From NCBI GenBank assembly GCA_025560025.1, contig CP048485.1, forward strand, positions 1,116,001 through 1,180,000: a DNA stretch of 64,000 nucleotides, in the 5' to 3' direction. Source of the stretch: Agrobacterium tumefaciens. GTDB lineage: Bacteria > Pseudomonadota > Alphaproteobacteria > Rhizobiales > Rhizobiaceae. Positions 43,281-52,714 of the stretch are shown here, piece by piece. The position numbers and the translations under genes were made by a program. Below the pieces are notes generated by a model. It was not told the origin of the DNA. It saw only the letters and a list, made by a program, of their open reading frames with translations, and did no database searches. The stretch's first letter is position 1, and every line of letters begins with the position of its first letter.

Positions 43281-43301
43281 GCTGTTCCTTTTCAGGCGGT
43301 A

Positions 43302-44132
43302 CTAGGGCGCTTCAATCTCGATCTCGACTTCGAAACGCATCTTATCGTAAGCCGGTTCAACATGATCAGGCGTTTCACGCATCACCGTGTCATAATCGAG
43401 CGGAATATGCATATGGGTCAAGATCGCCCTTTTGGGGGCAAATCTTTCGATCCAGCCGAGCGCCTGTTCCAGCGAAAGATGGCTGGGATGATAGCGGTGC
43501 TGCAGCGCGTCGATGACGAGGATATCGAGACCGGCGAGCTTTGGCAGGGTCTCAGTCGGAAAATCGCTGACATCGGTGCAATAGGCGATATCGCCGATGC
43601 GAAAGCCCAGCGAGTGCACGTCGCCATGCTGCTGCATATGCACGTTGAAAGGTATCGGCCCACCTGCCCCCTCGATGATCAAGGGCGCATCGATATCGGC
43701 GATGATCCGCGGTTCGACGATGGGCGGATAGCTGCTGCCCGGCGGTGTTTCCAGGCAATAGGCGAACCCGTCCCAGATGCGCGCCATGGTGACGGGATCG
43801 GCATAGATCGGAATGCGGTTTTGCTGAATGGCGAAATAGATGCGCAGATCGTCGATGCCGTGCAGATGGTCGGCATGGGCATGGGTATAAAGCACCGCAT
43901 CGACCGCCTCTACCTTCGCCGCGATCATCTGTTCGCGAAAATCCGGGCCGGTATCGATGACGACGGTCGTCTTGCCGCCATCGGGTCCGATCTGCTCCAC
44001 CATGAAGGCCGTGCGCGTGCGCCGATTCCTGGGGTTTTCAGGGTCGCAGGCGCCCCAGTCGCCGTTGATGCGCGGCACGCCGGGCGACGACGCGCATCCG
44101 AGAACCGTGAAGCGGCGACGGTATATTGCCAC
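43302..44132 (-). CDS. Metallo-beta-lactamase-fold hydrolase, PhnP-like
   Basis: The 276-residue protein (GTG start at 44132, 2 bp after tatD) has FTVLGCASSPGVPR at its N-terminus, the THAHADHLHG metal motif near residue 87, YCTDVSDFP and a final LTHMHIPLDY. This outline resembles the PhnP/YycJ-like phosphodiesterases. No phosphonate genes are nearby, so a cyclic phosphate role is speculative. It follows tatD and metG in a conserved run. Confidence 0.85.
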   Translation of the reverse strand: MAIYRRRFTVLGCASSPGVPRINGDWGACDPENPRNRRTRTAFMVEQIGPDGGKTTVVIDTGPDFREQMIAAKVEAVDAVLYTHAHADHLHGIDDLRIYFAIQQNRIPIYADPVTMARIWDGFAYCLETPPGSSYPPIVEPRIIADIDAPLIIEGAGGPIPFNVHMQQHGDVHSLGFRIGDIAYCTDVSDFPTETLPKLAGLDILVIDALQHRYHPSHLSLEQALGWIERFAPKRAILTHMHIPLDYDTVMRETPDHVEPAYDKMRFEVEIEIEAP

Positions 44133-44134
44133 GC

Positions 44135-44917
44135 CTACACCCTTGTCATCTTCGAAAAGCAGCGAAAGGCATTCTCGGTGGTGATGTCAGCCATCCGCTC
44201 GAAGGAAATGCCATGCACCTCGGCCAGAACCTCTGCCGTGTTGACGACATAGGACGGCTCGTTGCGCTTTCCCCGCCAGCGCTTCGGCGCAAGATAGGGT
44301 GCGTCCGTTTCCACCAGCAGCCGGTCCAGCGGCACGGTGGCGGCAATATCGCGGATGTCCTGCGATTTCGGGAATGTCAGAATGCCGGAAAAGGACACAT
44401 AACCGCCAAGCTCGACACCGGTCTTCGCTAGCTCTGGGCCGGCGGAAAAGCAGTGCAGGATAAACGGGAAGGCACCCTTGTCGCTTTCCTCGCGCAAAAT
44501 CGCGGCCATATCGTCATCGGCGCTGCGGCTGTGAATGACGAGCGGCAGCTTCGTCCGTCTTGCCGCCTCGATATGACGAAGGAGACCGGTCTTCTGGTCC
44601 TCCGGCTTCTGCGTATCGTAGAAATAATCCAGACCCGCCTCACCGATCGCCACGATCCTGTCATGGCTTTCCGCCAGCCGCACCAGATCGTCGGCAGAAA
44701 TATCCAGCTCCTCGGCGGCGCTGTTGGGATGCGTACCGACCGAGCAGAAGACCGACGGATATTTCTCCGTGATCTTCAAAAGCTCGGGCAGACGGCGTAC
44801 CCGCGTCGAGATCGTCACCATCTGGCTCACGCCCGAAGCGTGGGCGCGGGCGACGATATCGTCGCGCTCAGCCTCGAAATCGGGAAAATCCAGATGGCAA
44901 TGGGTATCGATCAGCAT
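44135..44917 (-). CDS. tatD: TatD-family metal-dependent deoxyribonuclease
   Basis: The 260-residue protein begins MLIDTHCHLDFPDF with the first metal histidines. AIGEAGLDYFYD, LPLVIHSR, FILHCFSAG and LLVETDAPYLAPKRWRGKRNEPSYV follow, the full TatD set. It is a 3'-5' exonuclease or hydrolase. A GTG at 44932 overlapping the metG stop (GTGA) is an alternative start. It lies directly between metG and the MBL hydrolase. Confidence 0.92.
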   Translation of the reverse strand: MLIDTHCHLDFPDFEAERDDIVARAHASGVSQMVTISTRVRRLPELLKITEKYPSVFCSVGTHPNSAAEELDISADDLVRLAESHDRIVAIGEAGLDYFYDTQKPEDQKTGLLRHIEAARRTKLPLVIHSRSADDDMAAILREESDKGAFPFILHCFSAGPELAKTGVELGGYVSFSGILTFPKSQDIRDIAATVPLDRLLVETDAPYLAPKRWRGKRNEPSYVVNTAEVLAEVHGISFERMADITTENAFRCFSKMTRV

Positions 44918-44928
44918 GGTCGTCGCCT

Positions 44929-46479
44929 TCACGCTTCCGGAGCGACGTAACGCGGGAAGACCGGCTTCGGTGCCTCAAGCGGCGTGCCCGGAACCAGACG
45001 TCCCGCTTCGCCGAGCGCTGCAAAATCACGTTTATCGGCGGGGGCAGCAACGAGATCGAGCAGCTTCTCGCAGGATTCCGGCATGAAGGGCTGCAGGAGA
45101 ATGCCAATCTGGCGCACGACTTCCGCCGTAACGTAAAGCACGGTGCCCATGCGCTCGGGATCGGTCTTCTTCAGCGCCCACGGCTCCTGCGACGCGAAAT
45201 AGCGGTCAGTTTCGGACACCACGGCAATGATGGCCGCAAGCGCACGGTGGATGAGCTGCTTGCCCATCTCCTCGCGGCAAATCTCAAGCAGCCCGTCGGC
45301 GGAGGCAAGCATCGCCTTGTCTTCATCGGTGAACTCGCCGGGGGCCGGAATCTGGCCGTCGCAATTCTTGACGATCATCGACAGCGAACGGCTGGCGAGA
45401 TTGCCGATACCGTTGGCAAGATCGGCATTGATGCGGGTGGCAATGCCCTCTTCGCTGTAGCTGCCGTCCTGGCCGAAAGAGACTTCGCGCAGGAAGAAAT
45501 AGCGGACCTGATCGAGACCGAAATGGTTGACCAGATTAACCGGATCAACGACGTTGCCGAGCGACTTCGACATCTTCTCGCCCTTGTTGAGCAGGAAGCC
45601 GTGCGCATAGACGCGCTTGGGCAGCGGCAGATTCGCGCTCATCAGGAAAGCCGGCCAGTAGACCGCGTGGAAACGGATGATGTCCTTGCCGATGATATGC
45701 ACGTCGGCTGGCCAGTATTTTGCGCGCGGGCCGTTCTTGTCCTCGATGTAACCGGTCGCGGTGATGTAGTTGGTCAGCGCGTCGACCCAGACATACATGA
45801 CGTGCTTCGGGTCGTTCGGAACCTTGATACCCCAGTCGAAGGTGGTGCGGGAAATCGACAGGTCCTTGAGGCCGGATTTGACGAAAGAGATGATTTCATT
45901 GCGCCGTTCCGCCGGACCAATGAAATCCGGGTTATCCTCATAGAGCTTCAGCAGCTTCTCCTGATATTCGGCGAGCTTGAAGAAATAACTTGCCTCTTCC
46001 ACCCACTCGACGGGCGTGCCCTGCGGCCCGTAACGAACGCCGTCGGCGCGCACTTCCGTCTCGTCCTCGCCGTAATAGGCCTCGTCGCGCACGGAATACC
46101 AGCCGGCATAGCTGTCCTTGTAGATGTCGCCGCTATCGGCCATCAGGTTCCAGATATTGCGCGAGGTCTCGTGGTGACGCTCTTCCGTGGTGCGGATGAA
46201 ATCGTCGTTCGAGGCGTTGAGCAACTTGCCCATCTCGCGAAACTGGTCGGAGTTGCGCTGCGCCAGTTCTTCGGGCGAAATGCCTTCCGCCCGCGCCGTC
46301 TGCTGCATCTTCTGGCCGTGTTCGTCGGTGCCGGTCAGGAAGAACACATCCATTCCATCCAGGCGCTGAAAGCGTGCCATGGCGTCCGTCGCGATCAGTT
46401 CATAGGCATGACCGATATGCGGCTTGCCGTTAGGATAGGAGATCGCGGTGGTGATGTAGAATGGTGTCTTGTCTGTCAT
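44929..46479 (-). CDS. metG: Methionyl-tRNA synthetase
   Basis: The 516-residue synthetase has the HIGH signature [13 protein letters not shown] (near residue 14) and KMSKS in [14 protein letters not shown] (near 300). It lacks the zinc-knuckle cysteines and the C-terminal tRNA-binding domain, so it is the short form seen in alphaproteobacteria and mitochondria. It charges tRNA-Met. It begins the metG-tatD-MBL run. Confidence 0.96.
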   Translation of the reverse strand: MTDKTPFYITTAISYPNGKPHIGHAYELIATDAMARFQRLDGMDVFFLTGTDEHGQKMQQTARAEGISPEELAQRNSDQFREMGKLLNASNDDFIRTTEERHHETSRNIWNLMADSGDIYKDSYAGWYSVRDEAYYGEDETEVRADGVRYGPQGTPVEWVEEASYFFKLAEYQEKLLKLYEDNPDFIGPAERRNEIISFVKSGLKDLSISRTTFDWGIKVPNDPKHVMYVWVDALTNYITATGYIEDKNGPRAKYWPADVHIIGKDIIRFHAVYWPAFLMSANLPLPKRVYAHGFLLNKGEKMSKSLGNVVDPVNLVNHFGLDQVRYFFLREVSFGQDGSYSEEGIATRINADLANGIGNLASRSLSMIVKNCDGQIPAPGEFTDEDKAMLASADGLLEICREEMGKQLIHRALAAIIAVVSETDRYFASQEPWALKKTDPERMGTVLYVTAEVVRQIGILLQPFMPESCEKLLDLVAAPADKRDFAALGEAGRLVPGTPLEAPKPVFPRYVAPEA

Positions 46480-46619
46480 GACGGTCTATCGACTTTACAG
46501 GCTGTTTTTTGGATAGACCGCTCTTAAACCATTGTTCGCAGCAGCGAAAGAAAAAGCGTACGTTTTGTACGATGGCTTGCGGACAAAGTGGAGTTGGCGA
46601 GCGCTTGGCATCCACATTG

Positions 46620-46738
46620 CCGTCACCCCGGACCTGGTCCGGGGTCCAGCAGCGATCAAGTCCTTGATTGCGAAAGACTCACTGCTCACGGCGCAGACGC
46701 ACCGTGGCTGGATGCCGGATCAAGTCCGGCATGACGGA
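46620..46738. repeat. RIME-like intergenic repeat element
   Basis: Two palindromes, ACCCCGGACCTGGTCCGGGGT (46625-46645) and ATGCCGGATCAAGTCCGGCAT (46712-46732), face each other with matching CCAG and CTGG inner flanks and GTC/GAC outer flanks. This is the architecture of the rhizobial intergenic mosaic elements found in many copies per genome. It lies in the 310-bp gap between metG and holB. Confidence 0.75.
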
Positions 46739-46789
46739 GGAGACGTTTCCGTATCGGTAAAACCGTACGTTTCGGACGATTTCCTGTCT

Positions 46790-47815
46790 TCAAACGCCGC
46801 GAATATCCTCCAGAATGGAAAGCACCATCTGCTTCTTGTCGAGATTATAGGCCTGCGCCACCGTAATCCGTTCCGAGAGTGTCGAGGAAAGCCGTGCGTG
46901 TTTTTCCGCCGCAGCGATATCGCCCGCCATCGCCGCCGCCCGCGCGCGCTCCATCAACTCTTCCGTCACATGCTCCATGAAGAAGCCGAGAACGATGTCG
47001 CCATCCTTCTGCGCCAGGACCTCGGCAAGCTTGTGCATCTGCTTGCGCACGCCGGGCCCTTCAGCCGCCATGACTTCCGCAAAGGCCTCGACAATGTCGG
47101 AGCCGCCGTAATTCATCAGCTTCAACGCCTGCGCCACACTGCCCTTTGAGGCGGCGAGCAGGGCGTCGCGCTTTTCGCCGGATGGGCTGATGCCGAGATG
47201 ATCGAGGGATTGCACCATGGCCGCATCGGAAAGCGGCAGGAGCCTCAGCGGCATGCAGCGCGAACGGATGGTCGGCAGCAATTTTCCCGGTGCATGTGAC
47301 AGGACAAGGAACATCGCACGCTTGGGCGGCTCTTCCAGTATTTTCAGGATCGCATTTGCAGCATTGCGGTTGAGATCGTCGGCGGGATCGATGATGACGA
47401 TACGCCAGTTGCCGGTGCCAGAGGTTTGCGAAAAGAAGTGCCCTGCCCGCCGCACCTCGTCCACAGTGGTGGCGGATTTCACACGGCCGGTTTTTTCGTC
47501 CACGGGACGGGTGAGGTGCAGCAGATTGTGCGAGGCGCCGGCGGTAATCTGCCGGCTGACCAGCGATTGCGGATCGGGATCGGCAAGGAAATCCGGCGCC
47601 AGCGACGGATCGGGATGGCTGAGCACATGATTGGCGAAACGGAAGGCGAGCGTCGCCTTGCCGATACCCTCCGGCCCTTCGATCAGAATGGCATGATGCC
47701 CTTTGCCGGAGCGATAGGACTGCGCAAGGAACGCCTCCGCTTCGGCATGACCGAAAAGCTTCGTGTTCTGCTGCGGCGCTATTGCGCCGTCGAGAACGCC
47801 CTGAACGTCACTCAT
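46790..47815 (-). CDS. holB: DNA polymerase III delta' subunit
   Basis: The 341-residue clamp-loader subunit begins with an AAA+ domain with a P-loop-like [17 protein letters not shown] (near residue 45). A sensor region ([26 protein letters not shown]) contains the polymerase III gamma/delta' signature, and [20 protein letters not shown] follows. It overlaps tmk by 8 bp, the usual tmk-holB arrangement. It loads the sliding clamp with tau/gamma and delta. Confidence 0.94.
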   Translation of the reverse strand: MSDVQGVLDGAIAPQQNTKLFGHAEAEAFLAQSYRSGKGHHAILIEGPEGIGKATLAFRFANHVLSHPDPSLAPDFLADPDPQSLVSRQITAGASHNLLHLTRPVDEKTGRVKSATTVDEVRRAGHFFSQTSGTGNWRIVIIDPADDLNRNAANAILKILEEPPKRAMFLVLSHAPGKLLPTIRSRCMPLRLLPLSDAAMVQSLDHLGISPSGEKRDALLAASKGSVAQALKLMNYGGSDIVEAFAEVMAAEGPGVRKQMHKLAEVLAQKDGDIVLGFFMEHVTEELMERARAAAMAGDIAAAEKHARLSSTLSERITVAQAYNLDKKQMVLSILEDIRGV

Positions 47816-48488
47816 GCGCCGCGCCCGCCGCAGTCTTCAGCCGCTCGAGTAACGGCTCGACAAAGGACATGACGTCCTCCGTGACCTTTTCCTCCGGCTG
47901 ATCGGCATTGACGATCCGGCAGCGACGCGGCTCGGCAAGCGCAATATCCAGATAGGCCTCCCGCCGCTTCTCATGAGTCTCGATTTCCTCTTTTTCGAAC
48001 CGATCCGGCGCAGCGCCCTCATCCGCACGCTTTCTGGCGCGGGCAAGGCCCTTTTCGGCGGCGATATCGAAGATCAGCGTCAGTTCCGGCACAACGCCGT
48101 CGATCGCGACCCGTTGCAGCGTTTCGATGAAATCCGGCTCCAGATTGCCGGTCGTACCCTGATAGACACGGGAAGAATCGAGGAACCGGTCGCAGAGAAC
48201 GATTGCGCCCTTCTCCAGTGCCGGACGAATGACCTCCTCGACATGATCGTTGCGCGCCGCCGCAAACAGGATCGCTTCCATGCGCACCCCGAAGGATTCG
48301 GCCGCACCCGAAAGCAGTACATGCCGAACGGCCTCCGCACCCGGCGAGCCGCCCGGCTCACGCGTCACGACCACCTCGAAACCACGGCCGCGAAGCGCCT
48401 CGGCAAGCGTGCGAATCTGCGTCGACTTGCCGGCGCCCTCGCCGCCTTCGAAGCTTATGAACAATCCGGTCTTTTCGGCCAATGTCAC
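47808..48488 (-). CDS. tmk: Thymidylate kinase
   Basis: The 226-residue kinase has the P-loop [14 protein letters not shown], the DR motif [14 protein letters not shown] (near residue 104), and a lid region. It phosphorylates dTMP to dTDP. No ATG is available: GTG at 48488 or TTG at 48482 must be used, and AGGA lies 7 nt before the TTG, which makes that one plausible too. The tmk-holB overlap supports coupling. Confidence 0.94.
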   Translation of the reverse strand: MTLAEKTGLFISFEGGEGAGKSTQIRTLAEALRGRGFEVVVTREPGGSPGAEAVRHVLLSGAAESFGVRMEAILFAAARNDHVEEVIRPALEKGAIVLCDRFLDSSRVYQGTTGNLEPDFIETLQRVAIDGVVPELTLIFDIAAEKGLARARKRADEGAAPDRFEKEEIETHEKRREAYLDIALAEPRRCRIVNADQPEEKVTEDVMSFVEPLLERLKTAAGAAHE

Positions 48489-48618
48489 GTCCTGCAGGGG
48501 ATTTCTCAAAATTCGAAATGCCTGTTTACAGCATCGAACCGAAAAGTGTGAAGCGCTTTTGCGAAAATCCGGTGACTGAACAAAAGCATGGAGAAAGCTG
48601 TCATCTGCGCAAAAGGCG

Positions 48619-49785
48619 TCAGAGCCAGAACAGCAGCAATTCCTTGAGCGCGCCTGTCGCATTCTGGGTCAGCGTGCCCTTGCCCACGGCAGCCTTCGTA
48701 TAAAGCGGCACTTCCCGCAACAGCCGTTCGCCTGAAAAAACCTTGAGCGTTGCGACATTCGCGCCGCTGTCGAGCGGCGCGTTGAGTGGCCAGCGATAAA
48801 CGATCCGCCCGGAGATACGCTCGGGATTATTGACCGGCACCAGCACGCTGACGTCTTCTCTCGGCGAAAGATCGATATGCGAAACATTGCCGCCATAGAC
48901 GCTGACGGAACCAACCGCCTCGTCCCTGGCAAAAAGGTGGCGTTTCTCGAAGGCCGTCAGCCCCCAGTCCACCACCCGCCGGGCCTCTTCCTGCCGTGTC
49001 TTATCGTCGACGATGCCGGCAAGTGCCAGATAGACCCGGCGCCCTTCACGCTCCGCGGAAACCACCGCTGCAAAACCGCTGCCTTCGGCAAAACCAAGTC
49101 CGAGACCGTCTATGCCGTTACCCAGCAGCGAGTTCTTGTTGCGCTGGAAAATCCGGTTCCATTCGAAATCCGGCCGGGTGAAAAGCCCGTAGCGATCCGG
49201 ATAGGTATCGTGCAGATGCTGGGCGAGACGGACCATGTCCTTCGCGCTCGTCTGATTGCCCGGATCGGGCAGTCCTGTCGAATTGGCAAAGGTGCTGCGG
49301 CTCATGCCGAGTTCGCCTGCCCGCACCGTCATGCGCTTGGCAAATGCCGGGTCGGAACCCGCCATGCCCTCGGCGATGATGATGCAGCCGTCATTGGCGT
49401 TCTGCACTATAATCCCGGTCAGGAGATCATTGATGCTGACGGCGGATTTCAGCGCGGCGAACATGGTCGAGGTTCGCGATGGCGCACCACCCGTGCGCCA
49501 GGCATATTCCGATACGGGATAAGGCGTCTCGGGCGTCACCTGCCCTTTCGACAGCGCATCCAGAACCACCTCCACCGTCATCAGCTTGGCAAGCGAAGCG
49601 GGCGGAAAGGACTGGTTCTCATTCTGGGAAAGAAGCACCGTGCCGGTCTCGGCATCGATCATATAGGCCTGCTCGGCCTTGGCGATGAAAGGCGCCGTTT
49701 GCGACTGCGCCGGATTGCCGCCGAGAAACGCAAATGCCGCCGCCCCGGCGAGCGAAATAATAGAACGATGTATGGCCTTGCGCAT
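48619..49785 (-). CDS. D-alanyl-D-alanine carboxypeptidase homologue (peptidase S11) with degenerate active site
   Basis: The 388-residue protein has a signal peptide and the S11 fold. Motif 1 is intact as PPASLAKLM (Ser64, Lys67). Motif 2, normally SxN, reads VQNANDGC (N129-A-N131). Motif 3, normally KTG in GVDGLKTG, reads GIDGLGLGF (GLG at 229-231). Two of three catalytic motifs are therefore altered. A PBP5-like C-terminal beta domain is present and the protein ends in a hydrophobic LLLFWL. It may be a catalytically altered wall-binding protein. Confidence 0.85.
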   Translation of the reverse strand: MRKAIHRSIISLAGAAAFAFLGGNPAQSQTAPFIAKAEQAYMIDAETGTVLLSQNENQSFPPASLAKLMTVEVVLDALSKGQVTPETPYPVSEYAWRTGGAPSRTSTMFAALKSAVSINDLLTGIIVQNANDGCIIIAEGMAGSDPAFAKRMTVRAGELGMSRSTFANSTGLPDPGNQTSAKDMVRLAQHLHDTYPDRYGLFTRPDFEWNRIFQRNKNSLLGNGIDGLGLGFAEGSGFAAVVSAEREGRRVYLALAGIVDDKTRQEEARRVVDWGLTAFEKRHLFARDEAVGSVSVYGGNVSHIDLSPREDVSVLVPVNNPERISGRIVYRWPLNAPLDSGANVATLKVFSGERLLREVPLYTKAAVGKGTLTQNATGALKELLLFWL

Positions 49786-49861
49786 GAAACCGCCCAGCTT
49801 TCCCTGCCGCAACCCGCCGCTCGCGACGAAAACGCAAGTCAGCCATAAATTCTTCAATTGG

Positions 49862-50950
49862 TCAGCGTGTCTTCGCCTGCTGACGCTTCACATGGGCGAG
49901 TATGGAATCCTCATTCAGCGTTCCACGATCGACGAGCACGCTGTCAAACGCACGCGACGTTCTGGAGACCGTAGCAGATTCCTCGGAATAAGCGGCTGCA
50001 TATTTGGAGGATGGCGTCGGCACGCGCAGATAATTGCCGCCGGGTGCCGCCGGCTCACGCATGAAATTGCCTTCCGGGCGCTCGGCCAGGAACGGACCGA
50101 TTTCCGGCAAAATCGCAAATTGTTCGAAGACCGGAGCCGGGCCATTGACCAGCGGCATGGCCTGCAGCGCTGCATTCTTCTTGGACCCCACCAGCGCCGT
50201 CTGCGTGGAAGCGCCGTAATTGGGGTTTGATGTTGGAGCCGGCACGAAATTCGGAGAAGCCGAAGCCACCATGACGCCGGTTGCGATCTGCCCTTCCGGC
50301 GCAACACCCGGCGAACGTGAGCCCTTCGGAATATAGGATGCCATCAGATAAGGCATGTCGTGACCGTCAAGCGGTGCACGGCCGGCATATTGCACCCGCA
50401 CATTCGCCGTACCGGTCGCCTTCATGTCGAGAAGGTCGGCCGTCTTGCTGGAAACGTCGATCAGGCGGCCCTCGTGGAAGGGACCACGATCATTGACGCG
50501 CACCAGAACCGAAGCGCCGTTCTCCATATTGGTGATGCGCGCATAGCTCGGCAGGGGAAATGTCGGATGTGCGGCGGAAAGATGTTCCTTGTCGTAGACT
50601 TCGCCATTCGCCGTCAGGCGGCCATGGAAGGCGGAACCATACCAGGAGGCAAGGCCGGTCTTGTTGTAACCCGGCTCTTCTTTCGGGAAATAACGGCGGC
50701 CCTTGACCGTATAGGCATTGCCGACAAGCTCGCGCCCGCCGCCTTTAGGAATGATTTTTCCGTCCGCCACACGCGGGCTGGCTTTGACGCCATATTCGGA
50801 TTCGGAAAAATATTCCTTGCTGCGCTTTGGCTTGGGCTTGGTATCGGAAGTGGTTGAACACGACGCTGTCGCGGCGCAAAGCACGGAAATTGCAAGCCAC
50901 TTCGCACCCGATCTGGTGCTGATGCAGAGTTTCTTGACCGTAGAATTCAA
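49862..50950 (-). CDS. rlpA: RlpA-type septal lytic transglycosylase lipoprotein
   Basis: The 362-residue protein has a lipobox ATASC (Cys31) and a double-psi beta-barrel with GLASWYG, TANGEVYD, H128 and VNDRGPF. Glu117, Asp120, His128 and Asp154 have the spacing of the residues reported as catalytic in Pseudomonas RlpA. No SPOR domain is recognisable in the C-terminal 150 residues, which are low-complexity. The start is a TTG (50950). It ends 77 bp before the degenerate carboxypeptidase gene. Confidence 0.9.
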   Translation of the reverse strand: MNSTVKKLCISTRSGAKWLAISVLCAATASCSTTSDTKPKPKRSKEYFSESEYGVKASPRVADGKIIPKGGGRELVGNAYTVKGRRYFPKEEPGYNKTGLASWYGSAFHGRLTANGEVYDKEHLSAAHPTFPLPSYARITNMENGASVLVRVNDRGPFHEGRLIDVSSKTADLLDMKATGTANVRVQYAGRAPLDGHDMPYLMASYIPKGSRSPGVAPEGQIATGVMVASASPNFVPAPTSNPNYGASTQTALVGSKKNAALQAMPLVNGPAPVFEQFAILPEIGPFLAERPEGNFMREPAAPGGNYLRVPTPSSKYAAAYSEESATVSRTSRAFDSVLVDRGTLNEDSILAHVKRQQAKTR

Positions 50951-51271
50951 ATCGTCTGCCCCACGCTGCTTGCAGGCTCGGAGAACCGCACCCTCTTCCG
51001 CTTCGATTGCTTTGCCCCTGCCATCGAAGCACCTAACAGTCGCTTAATCTTGTGCATAACGTGGCGAAAATGCGAACGACTTCTGCAAAATCGATAAAAT
51101 TGTAACGAACGTGGTTAATGATTTATCTCTTTTTGGACGGCGTGGAAGATGCCACCTGCCCTTGATCTGCTCGCTTTCCGGCATCCGCGCCGACGGAACA
51201 AACGCAGTGCCGCCGCGTTTCCACCCCGCAAACAACCAAGCTTCCGCCGGTTTTCGGCTGAGGGAGGAAAC
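50951..51271. other. 321-bp divergent intergenic region
   Basis: Holds the promoters of rlpA (minus) and the small exported-protein gene (plus). It includes an AT-richer centre (CGATAAAATTGTAACG, 51090-51105). No gene, repeat or recognised regulatory motif was found. Confidence 0.4.
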
Positions 51272-51610
51272 ATGTTGAAGTCGTTAAAAGCTACGGGTCT
51301 GGCACTCGGTATAGCCCTGGTATCCATCACCGCGCCCATCCCGGCAGGCGCACAGGATATGGAGCTGAGGATCGGCCCCGATGGCGTTCGCCCCGTTATC
51401 CGGGATCGTGACCGGGATGTGGACCGCCGCGGCCCACCCCGCATGCGTGGCTGTAGCGAACGCGAAGCCCGCGCCGCCGCCCGCGAAGCCGGCCTACGCG
51501 ACCCGGAAGTCGTGCGCGTCACCCCCGGCCGTGTTGTCGTCGAAGGCTTCACCCGCCGCGGACCGGACCGCATCACCTTCGCCAATGAACGTGGTTGTCC
51601 GGAAATTTGA
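51272..51610 (+). CDS. Small secreted Arg/Asp-rich protein
   Basis: A 112-residue protein with a signal peptide (LKATGLALGIALVSITAPIPAGA) and a strongly charged mature part with RDRDRDVDRRGPPRMRG, then CSEREARAAAREAGLRDPEVVRVTPGRVVVEGFTRRG and a final CPEI. Two cysteines may form a disulfide. The start follows AGGGAGG. Similar short proteins are frequent in Rhizobiales, but the function is unknown. A terminator follows. Confidence 0.75.
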   Translation: MLKSLKATGLALGIALVSITAPIPAGAQDMELRIGPDGVRPVIRDRDRDVDRRGPPRMRGCSEREARAAAREAGLRDPEVVRVTPGRVVVEGFTRRGPDRITFANERGCPEI

Positions 51611-51627
51611 TTGCATATGACGTTTGG

Positions 51628-51647
51628 AGCCCGCTGAAAGGCGGGCT
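51628..51647 (+). terminator. Terminator after the Arg/Asp-rich secreted protein gene
   Basis: AGCCCGC-TGAAAG-GCGGGCT stem-loop followed by TCTTCATTTATT. Confidence 0.75.
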
Positions 51648-51742
51648 TCTTCATTTATTGTGGCGTTACGGTATTGTCGCTCAAACAACATGATACGGAC
51701 CGGCGATCGCTCCGTTCGTTCGAATGATAATTTTGAGATTAA

Positions 51743-51832
51743 TGGCAGATGGGGTGGGATTCGAACCCACGGTACGCTCTCACGCACGCCGGTTTTCAAG
51801 ACCGGTTCCTTAAACCACTCGGACACCCATCC
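51743..51832 (-). tRNA. tRNA-Ser(UGA)
   Basis: On the minus strand a 90-nt cloverleaf runs from GGATGGGTGTCCGAGTGG to CCCCATCTG plus encoded CCA. The anticodon TGA (51798-51796) sits in GGTCTTGAAAACC. A long variable arm (GTGCGTGAGAGCGTAC) identifies a class II serine tRNA, and GGTTCGAATCC forms the T arm. Confidence 0.97.
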
Positions 51833-51920
51833 TTCGGTGGTGAGGCTTTATAGCGGTTTGAAAATGGCCGTCAATCCCGCTGGGAAAAGCCAGCCTCTTC
51901 TCATGGCGGAAGCCCAAGGA

Positions 51921-52085
51921 TCATTGCCCGGGCGTCGTCGCCGGCGGCAGCAAAGACCCCTCGCCCGAAGGAACAGCAGGGATCTGCTGGTTCGAATCGA
52001 AAAGCGTCAGGCTGAGGACGATTGCAACAAGCACCAGCAACAGCGCCACGAAGAGAATTCCGGATTTATCCATGCGTCTGCTCAT
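51921..52085 (-). CDS. 54-residue single-pass membrane protein
   Basis: A short frame from ATG 52085 (MSRRMDKSGIL) to TGA 51921 encodes a basic N-terminus, a strong membrane helix (LFVALLLVLVAIVLSLTLF) and a Pro/Gly-rich tail (AVPSGEGSLLPPATTPGQ). The basic-in, polar-out topology and clean coding composition make it a credible small protein. It lies between tRNA-Ser and the candidate sRNA. No family was recognised. Confidence 0.6.
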   Translation of the reverse strand: MSRRMDKSGILFVALLLVLVAIVLSLTLFDSNQQIPAVPSGEGSLLPPATTPGQ

Positions 52086-52327
52086 GTCCGGTTATGTTAG
52101 GGTCGAATATGTGCAATTCGAGGCAACATCAAGAATCGGGCAACCTGCAGGTGGATTGTCGGTTTGCTTGTCCCGTTTTGCAACTGCAAACGGAGGAAGC
52201 ATTCGGTCCGACGAATAGCGGTCCAAAGCCTGCCTTCACCGATTGAGCAAAATTTATGCGCCAGCGTACTGTTTGGGACGGAAGTGGCCTATCGCGTCAG
52301 CAATATTGTCGCTTATATAATCACATC

Positions 52328-52393
52328 GCTCCCGGGCATTGCCCAACTTTCCCCGAGCGATCAACCTGCCCCGCTCCTTTGCGGGGCTTTTTT
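52328..52393 (+). ncRNA. Candidate trans-acting small RNA
   Basis: A TATAAT box (52316-52321) is followed about 7 nt later by a 66-nt segment. Its first hairpin pairs CGCTC/GAGCG (about 52326-52359), enclosing GGGC-ATT-GCCC and an unpaired CTTTCCCC. The segment ends in a perfect rho-independent terminator (CCCCGC-TCCTTT-GCGGGG-CTTTTTT). The C-rich single-stranded stretch could pair with ribosome sites. It resembles the short Hfq-type sRNAs of rhizobia (possibly the suhB/MmgR group), but I cannot confirm the family. Confidence 0.6.
52370..52393 (+). terminator. Strong rho-independent terminator of the candidate sRNA
   Basis: CCCCGC and GCGGGG pair around TCCTTT, followed at once by CTTTTTTC. 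No annotated plus-strand gene precedes it for 750 bp, so it must serve an RNA gene. Confidence 0.88.
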
Positions 52394-52471
52394 CTTTGAT
52401 AGCGATTAAAAATTAGGACCGTCGGCGAAAGGTTGGGCGCACAGAAAGCACCTCCTGGCCGGTTCGGCAGG

Positions 52472-52699
52472 TCAGACGCCGATACTCGGCCCACCATCAC
52501 CGTGCCGCCCACCACCCCTTAAAATATCCTCGAAAAGGTTCAGCAGCGCCGGAGGCAATGTGTCGGACAGTTCAGCGATGATGTCGTTGGCGCGATTATA
52601 GGAATAGATGGCGCACAGCGTCAGCACCAGAAGCACGATCCACGGCCAGATCGGTTTACGCCTTTGCGGCGTCCCGTTCGGTTGTTGCGGTATGGTCAT
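52472..52699 (-). CDS. Small membrane-anchored protein
   Basis: A 75-residue protein with a polar Pro/Gln/Arg N-terminus (MTIPQQPNGTPQRRK), one membrane helix (PWIVLLVLTLCAIYSY) and an amphipathic segment (DIIAELSDTLPPALLNLF) before a Gly/His-rich tail. No family was recognised. It starts 15 bp after the zinc-ribbon gene on the same strand, suggesting cotranscription. Confidence 0.65.
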   Translation of the reverse strand: MTIPQQPNGTPQRRKPIWPWIVLLVLTLCAIYSYNRANDIIAELSDTLPPALLNLFEDILRGGGRHGDGGPSIGV

Positions 52700-52714
52700 G
52701 CCGGCACCTTCCGT

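Larger units (their letters stand above)
52086..52471. other. 386-bp region without a protein gene, holding a candidate sRNA
   Basis: Apart from the promoter-like TATAAT, the structured element and the terminator listed separately, nothing coding is seen. The stretch 52090-52260 shows no motif that I recognise. Confidence 0.4.

Noticed and set aside
45247..46527. 426-codon plus-strand frame opposite metG
   Set aside because: Antisense shadow of metG; no motif or ribosome site.
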